Source of the DNA: Lamellibrachia satsuma
Lineage: Eukaryota; Annelida; Polychaeta; Sabellida; Siboglinidae
Direction: 5' to 3'
Assembly: GCA_033239005.1 (NCBI GenBank)
Contig: BSQZ01000106.1
Span: forward strand, 1,415,001-1,479,000
Length of the DNA stretch: 64,000 nucleotides
The notes beneath the pieces were generated by a model that did no database searches, was not told where the DNA came from, and saw nothing but the letters and a program-made list of their open reading frames with translations. Both the position numbers and the translations under genes were made by a program. This document shows, piece after piece, positions 25,501 to 44,350 of this stretch. Position 1 is the first letter of the stretch. Each line of letters begins with the position of its first letter.

Positions 25501-27588
25501 GACACGGTGTCACCTGGTATTGCGTACATTAAAGCTCATGCCGGGATTGGTGTGAGTCAACAGGTCACACTTGCAGTGTCATGTGACCAAGTGTTGCCTG
25601 ACCAATTGGGGCAAAAATTGCTCATGTAAACCGGCCTTAAATATTTAACCCTTGTTAGATAACTTCAGATAAATATCAAATACCTGGTACTTATCCGAAA
25701 TCACAATATCACAGCACCCTAACTCACCACAGACAACATTCCGACAAATGCAACAAAACCACTGCATTAGCCCCACGCTAGGCTGTTTGGAGTAAATGTA
25801 TTCATGACATAAGGACTGTAGCAAGTCTGTACCTTATTCTGAAGACTGTTCCTCCAGTTTGCACTCCGCTGGATGTAGAGCCGGCCATCGTCTCGCTTCT
25901 CGATAAAATCTTTCAGTGTGTCCTACAACACAATGGAAAGAGGAAGATAACATTGGGTGTCGGATATTTCGGCCCATAACTGGTTCGGCACATGGGCCGA
26001 ACCAACCGTTTTCAGAACCGGTGAACCAGGAAGTGTTTTCGCTCGCATGGACTGAATCAACCATGTATGCAACCGTTGCCAGTGGGCTCTGTGGGCTGAA
26101 ATGACTCGTATTTTAACTGGGAAGTTGGGTCCATGGACCTTATTACGTTCGTTATTTTCGACTTGACTTTTTGTGACTTGGTACTGTAACTGCGAAATAT
26201 GATGTGATATGCTAAATTATTAGCGTTTCGAATCTTGAAAAATGCACAGATGCGTTAAAAAATTATATTGTATTTTTATTCAAATAAACATACAGATGAA
26301 GATGTAAAACAAGTTTAAAACTTGACAATAAGCAGTCAGTTGGTTTAATCATCAAATTAAACTGGTAATCAATAATACTTTAATACGCAGATAATGCCAA
26401 ATATACCAAAATATAAACATATATACAAAAACCAGCATAAAATCTGACGGTATTAGCCGTTCAGTTGATAACCTTGAATTTAAAAGTAAACTAATATTAT
26501 ACTCTCAAATATGTTAATATATAATATTATCTGTAATAAATAAAACACATTATATGTAACATATTATATCACTATGATATAAACATTCAATAGTCATAGA
26601 ATTGCAGATGCCTATAATCAAGTTATTAACATTTCCCAACTTTGACGACAGTAGCCAGTCGGTTGATAACCTTAAATTCATTATGTCATATCCGTTATCT
26701 TATGGATAGTGCTCTACAATAATTATATATTACTATATTAGTATGTGCATATATTTTTGTGCTCAATGATAATTTCATTTTTGTTTAGAATCAGGTTGTG
26801 GGCCGAAATTACTATTCTTAGAACTCCGCTGCTTAGAATTCCGCTACTAGCTGAATCGACCGTAGCTGAATTCAATAACAATGCAGTTTTCAGCAAAGTG
26901 GGTCGAAATGACTAGGCCGAACCATCTGGCAGTGTGGGATGAACATGTCATCGGCCGAACAATCCGGGACCCATAACATTTAGAGGTATGTATACAATTG
27001 ATAATAGTATGTACAAAACGTCCCCATCTATAGTGTAAACTGTACAACATCTGTAGTGTAAACTGTACAACATCTGTAGTGTAAACATGTCATAACCCAT
27101 ATTGAAAACAGACTACAGGTTTTTATTATCGTATTTAGCGGCAAAGCCTTTGCTTAGGCCTTAGCCTGTGGTTCTGTCTTGTTATATTGACTTTTAGAAG
27201 TTTTATAATTTTTAAGTTGAGACTCGAGTTGAGCCTGAGGATATATTTTTGTATCGTCCGACAATCTTCATGATGTTACAACATTTGTTAAATCATTAAT
27301 ATATAGTATAAAAAGCCACAGACGATTATTCTTGTGAATAAACCTACTTCAGAACAAGGAGCAAGACAACATGTGCAAACTAAGAGTGAAAAGGCAAGCC
27401 GGTACGTTACAACACTACCAGCCCAGCGGCCAGGGGGCAGGTAATGATACATCGGATTATACAGTTCGTGATGGATGACGATTGAACTAAATATTGTTTT
27501 CTGGTTTCGTTCGTCTTACCTCTTCGAGGCATATATCTTCATACCAATTTCCGATCCTCACGGAAGGATTATACGTTCTCATAGCCAT
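19546..27588 (-). CDS. CFAP161: Cilia- and flagella-associated protein 161 (multi-exon)
   Basis: Exons on the - strand: E1 27588-27520 (ATG to GAG|gtaaga), E2 25922-25833, E3 24920-24703 (donor AG|gtgtgt), E4 23694-23622 (donor AAT|gtaagt), E5 from 23145 to about 22914, and the last exon 19684-19546 (acceptor ttccag, stop TAA). Phases of E1-E5 agree. Diagnostic blocks are VRIGNWYEDICLEE, KDFIEKRDDGRLYIQRS, HFGDIMILVNPGA, DTLKYGQPFALRTF, NPQIRLELEFSPVPVS and, in the last exon, TILDSHKVEIDVNHWM. They align in order with vertebrate CFAP161, a microtubule inner protein of axonemal doublets. The junction between E5 and the last exon is unresolved (see 21241-21274). Estimated length is about 280 residues against about 300 in human. 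Confidence 0.9.
20142..20955 (-). mobile_element. CR1 LINE, copy 4 (3' end only)
   Basis: On the - strand it encodes the reverse transcriptase C-terminal part (LVKWSEKWQMLLNFGKC, IRRTIMYKEKQLIVPLY, QAWRPYRKKDIDKLERIQRR) and ends in an AACCTTGTTA-type tail at 20163-20142. It is more diverged than copies 1-3 and has a frameshift near 20478. The 5' truncation is near 20955. It sits in the last intron of CFAP161, in the same orientation as the gene. Confidence 0.88.
21241..21274 (-). CDS. CFAP161: Possible small exon of CFAP161
   Basis: A 34-bp segment lies between acceptor cttcag and a strong donor gtaagt on the - strand. Its phases (2 bases in, 2 bases out) join the last exon in frame and would also join exon 5 if that ended at 22914. 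It encodes about ten residues (WISCSAVGFI) where the family has a variable stretch between the NHC block and the FG-x-E block. The donor needed in exon 5 (ACA|gtgctg) is weak, so this is tentative. Confidence 0.3.
21365..22420. mobile_element. Putative 1.05-kb element with about 80-bp inverted ends
   Basis: The block with ttcacaggcgtgcatgagtg and acttgggtctcatgttacca at the left recurs in reverse complement at 22333-22420 with few changes. No transposase frame lies between. The outer limits are approximate. It lies in the CFAP161 intron. Confidence 0.6.
24893..25405 (-). repeat. 55-bp tandem array copying the exon-3 splice acceptor of CFAP161
   Basis: The phrase tcagttccac recurs, with small changes, at 24911, 24966, 25021, 25076, 25131, 25186, 25241, 25296 and 25351, an exact 55-bp period. 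The unit at 24911 is the real start of CFAP161 exon 3. Read on the - strand, each unit carries a copy of the polypyrimidine-poor acceptor region and the first 18 or so exon bases. The units at 25021, 25076 and 25296 keep the CAG|GTGGAACT junction. The others have lost the AG. Confidence 0.92.
25460..25628. mobile_element. Short MITE (about 170 bp)
   Basis: The left end aggtcagttcacatgagtga pairs with the right end, reverse complement aggccggtttacatgagcaa. A longer relative with the same ends lies at 36192-36681. It is in CFAP161 intron 2, next to the 55-bp array. Confidence 0.65.
25955..26972. mobile_element. 1.02-kb non-autonomous DNA transposon with 8-bp TSD
   Basis: The octamer ATAACATT occurs immediately left (25947-25954) and right (26973-26980). 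The ends GGGTGTCGGATATTTCGGCC and, reverse complemented, GGGTCCCGGATTGTTCGGCC form the TIRs. The interior is AT-rich with no transposase. An 8-bp duplication occurs in the hAT, P and Merlin superfamilies. I cannot choose among them. A partial relative lies at 63088-63375. It is inserted in CFAP161 intron 1. Confidence 0.85.
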
Positions 27589-28329
27589 GGTCTTTGGTGG
27601 TTTCTACCGTTTAAAATTAAGTAAACGACAGAGAAAATAATATTATACGAGGAGTTCTCCTTAGAGACGAAAGTAAACATAACAATTCGGCAGTGAATCT
27701 GATCGATGTGTTCATTCGATGATAAACCTAAAAGTTCCGTGTAATTAAGTTTTAGTATTAAATATATAATGAAAATACAAGAGTTACTGTTGTGCACAAA
27801 ATATAACATATATTTTATTTTAACAGAAAATTGCGATTCCACCTTTTGAGCAAATACTGCAACACAACCAGTTGCCATAATACCGACAATGTCCACATTT
27901 AGGACATGGGCGCGTAATTGTTTACGTGGATGGCATTTTGTAGTTGGTGTTTTGCATCTATACATGTATTTATGTGTGTGATAGCGTGCGTGTGTGCATG
28001 TGTGCGCCAGATAGATTAATTATGACATCCGGGCCGACTAATGTTCTAAAACACTTGCAACCATTTAGAATTTAATAATATAATGATAAATCACAGTGTT
28101 GGGCGATGAACTTAGCTAATGGATAAATGTTTATGTTGGCATAGTTAAACATATCTCCGGCCGTTATGATAGTCAACTGTCGAACTCGATACAGCAAAAT
28201 ATTCGAGAGAAAAATGATTAAGAAATATTTCAAAGAATAAAAAAATCGTTGTTAAGGAAATACGAATTAATGTAGGAATATAAAATATCCTATAAAATGT
28301 GAATACATATTGCGATTCCACCTTTTATA

Positions 28330-28365
<36 letters not shown>

Positions 28366-28449
28366 TGTATGTATGTATGTATGTATGTATGTATGTATGT
28401 ATGTATGTTTGTATGTATATATATATATATATATATGTATATTTATATG

Positions 28450-28485
<36 letters not shown>

Positions 28486-29179
28486 TGTATGTATGTATGT
28501 ATGTATGTGGTGATATGGATTAAAATATGAATTTAAGCAATATTGCACACATATAAATGTCAACATATTTTTTTCCAGAATACATACATAATATTTTTAC
28601 ATTTTAACTATATATGTACAGTACTGATCTAGTAATCATGCAACATTTAATAAAACATTCCATACGGAATATAAAATATTCATTTTACCCTGTTTTTCTA
28701 AATCGGACGACCAGTTTTTCCAAACGAAAACACGACTAGTCGTTGTATTAAGCTAATTTTTAATGTGTTTATTTACTATTAACTATTGTCAGTGTGATCA
28801 GCTGTTATTTCCAAAGAACTGTATAGGGCTACCTTATTTTTTACGGCATAATAATTTATGGGGACCATACGCCTATGCGATGGCGTTGATGCTACGCTTA
28901 AATTGTAATGTTTACGGTAAAAAGAAAGTTCGGACAAACAATGATTTCACGAATGTAAATATAACACACATTTAAGGCGTTTGCATTTTATTCTTAAAAA
29001 CAAAATTCTTAGTTATTCATTAAAGTGGTGTAAAAATCTAGTTATCGTTTTGCTAGGCATGCCGTGGTTGACGTCATTAATGTCGGCCATTTTGAAAATT
29101 GTTTAGAAGGTATTGTGGTGTTGACAATTTTAAAATTGCTTAATTTTCAGTTATTTGAATCGTATATCATTGACGTGTC
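27589..29179. promoter_or_regulatory. Shared upstream region between CFAP161 and GOLPH3
   Basis: The two genes point away from each other across this 1.6 kb. Close to the GOLPH3 start lie a palindromic CRE-type site TGACGTCA (29069-29076) and a YY1-type GCCATTTTG (29086-29094). A long ATGT/TA microsatellite occupies 28328-28508. Use as a single bidirectional promoter is inference. The distance is large enough for separate promoters. Confidence 0.4.
28328..28508. repeat. (ATGT)n/(TA)n compound microsatellite
   Basis: Two tracts of tandem tetranucleotide ATGT flank a TA-rich centre. All long open frames here are tyrosine/valine/methionine/cysteine repeats produced by the tract and are not genes. 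Confidence 0.97.
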
Positions 29180-35049
<5,870 letters not shown>

Positions 35050-36190
35050 CTAAGGCAGCGTATCTATGGAATTGTGTGTACGTAAACTTTTCACAGGGGT
35101 AAGGGGCAGTGTGTTAAGGTGTTATATAACCTGTGATGTATGATGTAAATTTTGTTCTGTTGATATGGTACGGTGCATGGCCACTTCCAATATGCCAGTG
35201 TATATTCTACATACACACACAGTACAGAAATGATATGTACCCGTATGTGTTTATATATATATATATATATAGATCAAAAATTTTGGTGCGTTGTATTACA
35301 ATGTCCATTGAAGTAGCCTGATAGAGTTGAACTCAGTTTTTGTGGGATTCAATTCCATACCAGACTTTTAAATGTCAGCACACTGGTCAAACACTGATAC
35401 AACTGTTATTGCATCTGTACAGTAATTATTCCATGTAGCAAACATTAAAGCCAGCTTTGCTACGATGCTAGAATAGGAAGCACATCCGCTCTGCTTTAAG
35501 TTAAACATATCTTAATGCAGAAGTTGGCCTTTAAGTACCGTTATATTGGTGTCTTCTAGAGCTGCCATCACAGTTCTTAGTATTGTTAACAAGTGATCTT
35601 GGACTTGGAGTACTAAGGTTTATACAGCATTGATAGATCTAATTAGCCAAGGTTTCTACTCTGTACAATTGTTATTGTTTTCTCATAAGGATAAAGTTAG
35701 TTGTTGAAAGTCCACAGATTTACTGCGGTTTTACTTTGACAACCACTGTTCAGTAATCAATGTGTCTGAGTCTGGTGACATGGTCAGTGACACGGCGTCA
35801 CCATCGGATGTGATATTGCTAGCTGGAGAATCTTCATGTCAACAGTCACTTGTTACAGCATTGTCAAGATTTGTTTCTGTAGTTTCATGACCACTCTCTG
35901 GTGATTGTGCTTAAGCAGACACTGGTAATGGTGTCTTCAGTATGGTGATGTTGCAAGGTTACACTAACTGATATCTCCTGTAAGTTTTGCTGACTTTTGC
36001 TATATGTAGTTGTGAAGCCTACTGCTGCTGACTTATTAACATCTCTTTGCTGACGGAGCTGGTTTGGTTTAGTTTACCATATTCTAGGGCATCGAAACCT
36101 GCTTGGTTTTATTGAACTCATTCTAGGGTTGGGCAGATTGTTTACTTTTATTGACTCGGTCTAAGGCTATGAATCATGCCTGGTTTTGTT
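35050..36190. other. No gene recognised
   Basis: AT-rich intergenic DNA with a short (TA)n at about 35251-35271. No coding motif on either strand. Confidence 0.45.
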
Positions 36191-36191
36191 A

Positions 36192-36681
36192 GCCTGAAGG
36201 TCAGTTCACACATGCGATTTGTACCCCACCTGGTCGTGCGACACTTGCGGTATGTCTGTTTAGACAATTGACATGTCTAGATACAGAGAGTGTGACCTGT
36301 TGACTTGCACCACTCCCAACATGAGCTTTGATGGAAGGCTATGACTACCCCACCTGGTCGGGCGACACTCGCGTTATGTCTGTTTAGACGATTGACATGT
36401 CTAGGTACCGAGAGTGCGACCTATTGACTCCCACCACTCCCAACCTGAGCTTTGATGGAAGGACATGACGAATGAACCTGCTGTCAGTAACTGATTGGCC
36501 ACCAACTCTCAGTGCATGTAAAATCGGATTAAATCTTAATTCCACTGACACAATCACAGCCACAAATTGGCCTCGATAAATGATCTCGTGGGTTGTTTAC
36601 ACGACCAATTCTTGCCTTGAGATGTCGCACGACACCATGCCAGCTGACTAATCAGACAAAAATTGCTTATGTATACTGGCC
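36192..36681. mobile_element. Larger MITE related to 25460-25628, with an internal 122-bp duplication
   Basis: The left end aaggtcagttcacacatgcg and the right end (reverse complement aaggccagtatacataagca) resemble the ends at 25460-25628. Inside, a block beginning taccccacctggtcg is duplicated in tandem at about 36225 and 36346, both copies continuing to gagctttgatggaagg. Confidence 0.65.
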
Positions 36682-36689
36682 TTCCCTCT

Positions 36690-38770
36690 AGAGCTGTAAG
36701 ACCTATTTTAGATATTTTGTAGATGTTAATAGGGCTGTGAAAGCTGCTATGGCTTGGCACTGTGATAACGATTAAGTAAACCCCTGGGTTCGTAAAACGA
36801 AGTGTATCACTAATGTGATATCCATCAGGTTTGAGGTTCGCCACAACCAACTGTAAAATCTAATGGATTTATCAGCAAACTTTGTTTCTTGTCTGATTTT
36901 ATAGATGTGTTGCTAAGGTAATGTGGGAATTTTGTGTTTGTCAAAAACTTGTGTAACTGATTGATACATGTATGAATACATGGAAACCTATACGTGTGTG
37001 CATAACTATGCATGCCTAAATACGTGCATGCGTGCTTACATATAAAGAAGTACATGTGTGGAACTGGGATGGGGATGTAGTGTTCTGTTTAGACTGCGGG
37101 TTGGATATGCTACTGGTGGTTTCAATATTGACAGCTGTTTGAGTGTGCATTCTCTGCGGTAAGATCAGTGGTGAAAACTTTTACACTAGTTGTCTCTGGT
37201 TATATAGCAGTGTTTATTCTGTACGGTTTACATTAGGACATGCAATCTGTGGCAAGTTTGGTGACAAGCTAGTGTACCTGGCTGGACAGGAGAGGGTGTC
37301 CTTTGAGCTGGTAGGCAGACATGGGGTCAATTACACATGTTATTAATTGCAGTTAATTAGTTACAGCTGCACAGGTCATTGTAATTGATGTTCCTGAGCC
37401 AGATGCATTTTGCAATTGGCAGTTATGTTGTTCCAGTACATTTGTATTTGTGCATGTCAGATATATTTTGATAATCTCAGCAGTTGCATTATTTGTTCTG
37501 AAACAGCCGACATGAAAGTATGTTTAAAATATTGAGACGCACGTGAAATCAATGAACTGATTTGACTAATTTAGCAAGTTTAACAGCAGTGATTATATTT
37601 GTGTGAGTAATTGTAGTGACTGACTTGTAGCAATTGTACTTAATGTGATTGACGCCTGGTCTGCTGTGAAGCCAGTCAATGCCATTGGTGTATTTTATGC
37701 ATGTGTGCCAGTGTGCGTGTATGCCAGTGTGCATATGTGTCAGCTTGCAAGTTTGCCAGTGTGCATGCGTGCCAGTAGAATGTCTTGTGTAACTGAGAGC
37801 TCGTCTACCACAGTGGGCATTGACAGGCTTCTGAGAAACAGCTACCGTAGTTACCTGGCAAGTTGTTGTGTATTCTTGGGCTTATGCCAGCTGTCAAATG
37901 TTAATACTTTCTTAGTAACTCTACTGATAACCATTGTATATATACACTAATGCATTATCCTGTTGGTGGTAATTATTTTGTGGGACAATAAATGAACTGT
38001 GTACTGTGTTATTCCGCTGTTGTGTCATACTGAGCATATTGAACAACATTAGAAGTACACTGATTAGCAAACTGTCATTGAAGTATTACCACTTATATAT
38101 TTTTTATTTGCTAGCATCAAGCTTATTTAACATTATAATAAATCATTGCAAGTGTGAGCCGTCAGAAGCTTGATATTAACATTTAATTTTAGTGTCCTAG
38201 TATTAACATTTAATTTTAATTTCCTGGTATTAATATTTAAATTTAGTTTCCAAGTCAGATAGAAATGACATGAAGTGAAACACTAGACTCATTCAATAAT
38301 TTTTTTCCCAACAACAGTTAAGTGTGTTAAAGCTGCCCTCACCATTAGCTCGTCCCATTTTGGAACAATTTAGTAAGAATCAAACTATCCACTACAAATG
38401 CTGGCTTGTTTGTGCAAATGTGTTATTTCGTTTCGTTGAAATCATCGGATAAACTATAAAATTATTTTTGACTAGGCCCAGTCGAAACTCCAGAAAAACA
38501 GTTAGATGTCGGTTTGAGGTTTACAAATTACCCAATTAAATGACCCAATTCAATTATTCTTTCAATGAATACTTTACATATAATAAAACAACGTATACCC
38601 GCATGTAGGCACTTAAAAAAATGAGATCATGGTACAACATTGGCAATTGATTTATATGAAAGGTGACATGTAAAGGAACCAAAAACTTTTTATTTTATCA
38701 ATATATCTTTATTAGATCCAAAGATATTGCGATTTCAGTGCGGTTAAAATCTGAAAATTTTTTGTATCTT
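36690..38770. other. No gene recognised
   Basis: Short open frames only. The stretch at 38437-38475 is a copy of a small dispersed repeat also seen at 13712 and 32552. Confidence 0.4.
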
Positions 38771-38779
38771 ATACAGGCA

Positions 38780-39390
38780 AAAGTCTCGTTTTTGTGTTAT
38801 CTTTCAATAAATGTATGATTAAAATGGCATAACTTTTTTGTTTGTACATATATTTTAATCATTTCTTCAGGAGTTGCAAGCACATTAAGTACAGTCATAA
38901 ATATTCATAGTCCAGTCATGTATCATTAATAGTAATTGAGTTAATGCAATTAATAAGTCAATATTGGCTAATTAGTGTGTGAAGTCAACTGACTGACACA
39001 TTTTGATAAAAGGCCATAATTTCCATGATTATGAAGATATTTGTATAATTTGTTCAGGGTTTACAAACTCATTAACAAGGGTCATACATATACATCACAT
39101 AGCTATTTCATTAGTCAAATGATGCAATTAATAAGTAAATATTGGCTAATTAATGCACAAATGCAACAGGTCAACACCCTTTTATAAAAGGCCATAACTT
39201 CCATCATTATGAAGATATTTGTATAATTTTAACACATTAAGTAGGGTTATAAATATACATTAGTCATTTAGCATTAATAACTCAATTAATAAGTCAACAA
39301 TGGCTAATTAGCATGTATCTCAACAGACCAATGCATTTAATAAAAAGCCATAACTTCCATGATTATGAAGATATTTGTATAATTGTGGCA
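38780..39390. repeat. Degenerate satellite-like repeat, 160-180 bp units
   Basis: taaaaggccataa-type phrases followed by ttccatgattatgaagatat and ttgtataattt recur near 39005, 39183 and 39341, with a weaker unit near 38822. Between them, caattaataagt and ttggctaattag also recur. Confidence 0.75.
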
Positions 39391-39421
39391 TAGCCCAGGC
39401 TTTCTTTCTCTGCCAAATAAT

Positions 39422-39422
<1 letters not shown>

Positions 39423-39481
<59 letters not shown>
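39423..39481. repeat. (TA)n microsatellite
   Basis: Uninterrupted TA dinucleotides. Confidence 0.97.
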
Positions 39482-39484
<3 letters not shown>

Positions 39485-39817
39485 AACACCAAAATATTCT
39501 TGCATGGTGACTATGATGAAATAATTGTTGGAGAAATATATTCTAATTGGTGTTCCATATAGAGTGCAAACATTGTTTTGTGAAGAAAAGCAATGCCATT
39601 GCGTAGATATAAAACAATTTATTATATATTCTAATATTTTGTAATTTCCTACATGTACAGTACACTGCAGGCACAGTACAGCAATATTTATATTTCATTC
39701 ACTGCTTCATAAAATAATGTTCAACATGATGTAATGTTAATGTTTTACATTTTTAGCAGTATTTCACTGTTGAATACGACATTTCTTGTGTCGAATGGAT
39801 GACTGCAGCAAGATTAT

Positions 39818-40080
39818 ACATTATTCCATCTGGGAGCCAAGTGCATGATGTTTGTTCACAGTACACTGTATGCTGGGTGTAGCAATATTCACAGTTCACT
39901 GTTTGTTTCATAAATCCATGACGTTATTCCATCTAGGAGCCAAGTGCATGACGTTTGTTCACAGTACATTGTATGCTGGGTGTAGTAATATTCACAGTTC
40001 ACTGTTTCATAAATCCATGATGGTGATGTGTGTCAATGTTCACAGTACACTGTATGCTGAGTGTAGCAATATTCACAGTC
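39818..40080. repeat. About 100-bp tandem repeat, 2.5 units
   Basis: Units containing ttattccatctgggagccaa and cacagtacactgtatgctgg recur with a period of about 100 bp. A shortened third unit ends near 40080. Confidence 0.85.
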
Positions 40081-40200
40081 ACAGTCTCATATTTCCTGGA
40101 ATAAAACAAAAAACAGTCCTATATCATATATATGAAAATACATCTCAACCAATAAAGTATATATTTAAAAAATAATACGTTATGTTAATATAATGTTACT

Positions 40201-40203
<3 letters not shown>

Positions 40204-40291
<88 letters not shown>
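40204..40291. repeat. (TA)n microsatellite
   Basis: TA dinucleotides with a single interruption (agatat). Confidence 0.97.
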
Positions 40292-40298
<7 letters not shown>

Positions 40299-40539
40299 GT
40301 TCTTTGCATGCCACTTGAAGTCCCTGCACAGCTGGCCATAGACCAATATTTCACACACCTGGCTGGCGAGGGCGACCATGAACAACACTCCCAACTGCTC
40401 TCGACAAAGATCTGCAGGAAGTCTGCAAGCGCCTTCAAAACCTGCAAGATCTAGACTGGCTAAGATTGCATAACAGAAATGAATGGAGGAACTTAAGCCA
40501 GAACATCTTGAAAGCAGCCCATGTGAAACTGTCTTTTGG

Positions 40540-40569
40540 GTGGTGTGTGTGAGTGTTTTGGGTGGTGTG

Positions 40570-40621
<52 letters not shown>

Positions 40622-40728
40622 TGTGTGTTTTGGGTGGTGTGTGTGTGTGTGTGTGTTTTGGGTGGTGTGTGTGTGTGTGTGTTTTGGGTGGTGTGTGTGT
40701 GTGTGTTTTGGGTGGTGTGTGTGTGTAT
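40540..40728. repeat. GT/GCGT compound repeat with tgttttgggtggtg units
   Basis: A (GT)n and (GCGT)n tract is divided by five copies of ttttgggtggtg. Long open frames here, in every direction, are repeat artefacts. Confidence 0.95.
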
Positions 40729-41094
40729 GCCCAATTTTACTTAGTACAATGTAAAATTGTCGAAATGAATTGACATTTGACACAGATTTGGTCTAATTAT
40801 CTTGATTCTATGGGCGAATCTTGTGAAATTATTGTTCAGTCTTCCTGTGAAAATTCACATGTATAGATAATGTTACAAACTAACTTAGAACTGGTAGTTG
40901 TTGTTAAATAATTAAAAATAAAATTAAGTATTTTAATTAAAAAAACAAATATTTTAAGCATATGATAGCACTTAATCGGTAAAATAATTGTATACTAGTG
41001 ATTTGGAATATCTCTTGCACAGTTTTTATCACTGAAAAATTACATAAGAATTTCATTATTCTAGTAACTTAGCACAACCAGGCCCAACAAATTT

Positions 41095-41640
41095 AATCAA
41101 TATCAATCAATCAATCAATATTTATTTCAGACAAAAGAATACATGCAATATACTCCGTTGTACTTGCAGAATGTTCGCGTGTGTAAATTATTTTAAGAAA
41201 GAGTTTATTGATTACATGGCATTTGTATATATAAAAAATAAATATTAAATACGAAATAAAACACTAATACCATCAATAGTACAGAACATAAATAGGATTG
41301 ATAATATGTAATGAGATCATTAAAAATGGATGGAAAAAAGAAATGTCTTTAGTAGCTTCTTGAATTGCGGGTAGTTGCCGTTTCCACGTATGTTGGCAGG
41401 CAGCTTTATTCCACAGCGTGGGGCCAGCGCAGGCAAATGCTCGGCAAGTTGACTCATGGCACGCGGAGAAGTAGCCCGCCGGCAGAGCGTATAGGCAGCG
41501 TCGTGGTGTATACTGGTGAAGCAGTGCGGCAGGGTACTCTGGTGTGCCTCCTTCGTAGAGTGCCTTGTGCACAAGGACGAGTATCTTGTACTCAGTCCGT
41601 CTCTTAACGTCTCTTTATATTGATCTTGATAATGCATATG
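41095..41640 (-). pseudogene. 3' end of another LINE (reverse-transcriptase C-terminus)
   Basis: In two overlapping - strand frames it encodes HKALYEGGTPEYPAALLHQY, PTLWNKAAC and FKKLLKTFLF. This is the typical closing segment of many non-LTR polymerases, where a leucine-rich HKAL block precedes a P-x-LWN block and a K-x-LKT-x-LF end. A frameshift separates the blocks. An (AATC)n stretch at 41100-41125 may be its 3' tail. It is distinct from the CR1 family in this window. Confidence 0.7.
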
Positions 41641-42062
41641 ACATTGGTAAATCGACATGCGAGTGTCTTAAATTATGTGTGCCACTGTGTGTATGAAAGG
41701 TCATTAATAAGATATATTCACCCAGGGTGAAACATTTTAGTATTATAAATATTTAATATCAAATATCATGCAATACATAGTGACATTGAGATACCTGCAG
41801 TGAATCAATGATGCTGTTCTGTATGCATTTGAATGTCTGGAAAATACTTCACAAATGTATTTTGCATAGTATAACAGTCTGATATTTCTTTAGGAATAGG
41901 TGGCTGGACATTGACAAGGCAACAACATACAATAATGACAAGTAGTGCAAGGTTTGTAATCATTCGTTTGTTCATTCAACATATACTCAAGCTCTAGCAA
42001 TCTTTATGCACATTTATTCCTCTTCCTCGATTTTGGCAATGAAGTTAATTGAACCTGTATTT

Positions 42063-42317
42063 TTACTGTAAAAACCCACAATACACAATTCTTTCAAGTA
42101 GTTCATATAGTATTACTATGAAAATGTGAAACACATTTGAGATGGTGACTCTTCTAACGTCAGACTCCTTAGCGAAGTCCCAATCCTGTAGCCGAGGCAG
42201 AACTTCGTCATAATCAGCAGAAGCCGGTCTTGAAATGACAAATTTCCAGCCTGGGCAGTAGTCTAAAAAAATATTATGGAGGCGAAAAACAACATCTGGT
42301 ATATTCAAAGTAATCAT
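42063..42317 (-). CDS. Unrecognised open frame
   Basis: An 84-codon - strand frame of normal composition, including YCPGWKFVISRPASADYDEV and PRLQDWDF. The first half looks protein-like, the end becomes hydrophobic and random. There are no recognisable family, neighbours or splice sites. It may be an exon fragment of a host gene or of a transposon. Confidence 0.2.
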   Translation of the reverse strand: MITLNIPDVVFRLHNIFLDYCPGWKFVISRPASADYDEVLPRLQDWDFAKESDVRRVTISNVFHIFIVILYELLERIVYCGFLQ

Positions 42318-42552
42318 TATTCATATGTATTTACAGAAACACTGACACGATTGGTGGTGCAGGAGATAATATTGTGCTGTGCCGTCTGTGAATATAATAA
42401 TAAAGAAAAATCAGAATGCATCTGAAATTACAATCTTTAACTCCTTCTTTACACTTTAGTCTGTGATTTCACATGTTACTTAAATGAATCAACAGCTTTG
42501 TGATAAATTGTATTATGTATTTTATGAATGGGCAGTCTTGATATATTACATA

Positions 42553-42595
42553 TGCACACGCAACGCACGCACGCACGCACGCAGGCGCGCGCGCA
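42553..42595. repeat. (ACGC)n microsatellite
   Basis: Tandem acgc units grading into gcgc. Confidence 0.95.
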
Positions 42596-42839
42596 GACAT
42601 TTAAACAACCGAAGTCGCAGTGGACTCCAGAAAGAAAACGAGGCGTGAAACATACCTTCTCTATTTTAACCACTGATGTGGCGCCACTAAAACCCTATCT
42701 GAAACAAAGTTTCATTCAACCAAGTCAACTACACTGTATAACTATTTCGAAAGAATGTATTGATTGTTAGGTTTTGCAGTGCAGCTCAACTGTGCTAAAC
42801 AAGATTTTAGCGGCATCAATATTCCGAGAGCTTTTTGTT

Positions 42840-43262
42840 TTAAGTAGCAAACTTTGATATAAAACGTTATCGAACACATTCTGAAAGTCTTAGTAGATAA
42901 GGTCTACTTGTGACCCATCTAACCGCATTTAGGAAACCACGGTGAGATGGATTTATACATTTGTGCTTAACAATGAAGTCCACCATGTACATGGCATTAT
43001 CCTTTCTAGTAATTTATAAATCACTGCTTTTAAATTCACTGGTCTAGAATTATCTTACTTATTTCACGAACAGCTTATAACCATTATAATGATTTCTTCT
43101 TTCTGTTCAAAATGAACCACTCTCAATGAAAAGTGGAACACTTTTTGTAAGTGGCATACTAATTTGCTGGACTGTTTCCATTGGAAGTTTTGGTGGGATC
43201 TCACCCACTCCATTTAATTTATTATCCTCCTTTGTTTTATTTTTGCAGCTACCGTTTCTGGG
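42840..43262 (-). pseudogene. Old CR1 relic
   Basis: The - strand aligns, with many changes, to the reverse-transcriptase part of the CR1 copies (compare the antisense of copy 2 at about 48240-48700: shared phrases include gtagcaaactttgat, ggaaaccacggtgagatg type and ggtgggatctcaccc). Frames are destroyed. It is much older than copies 1-3. Confidence 0.7.

Positions 43263-44350
<1,088 letters not shown>

Noticed and set aside
28267..28566. Several overlapping open frames rich in Y/V/C/M or H/T/I
   Set aside because: They are translations of the ATGT/TA microsatellite.
40435..40783. Open frames rich in V/C/G or H/T/P
   Set aside because: They come from the GT/GCGT repeat; all frames are open because of the repeat.
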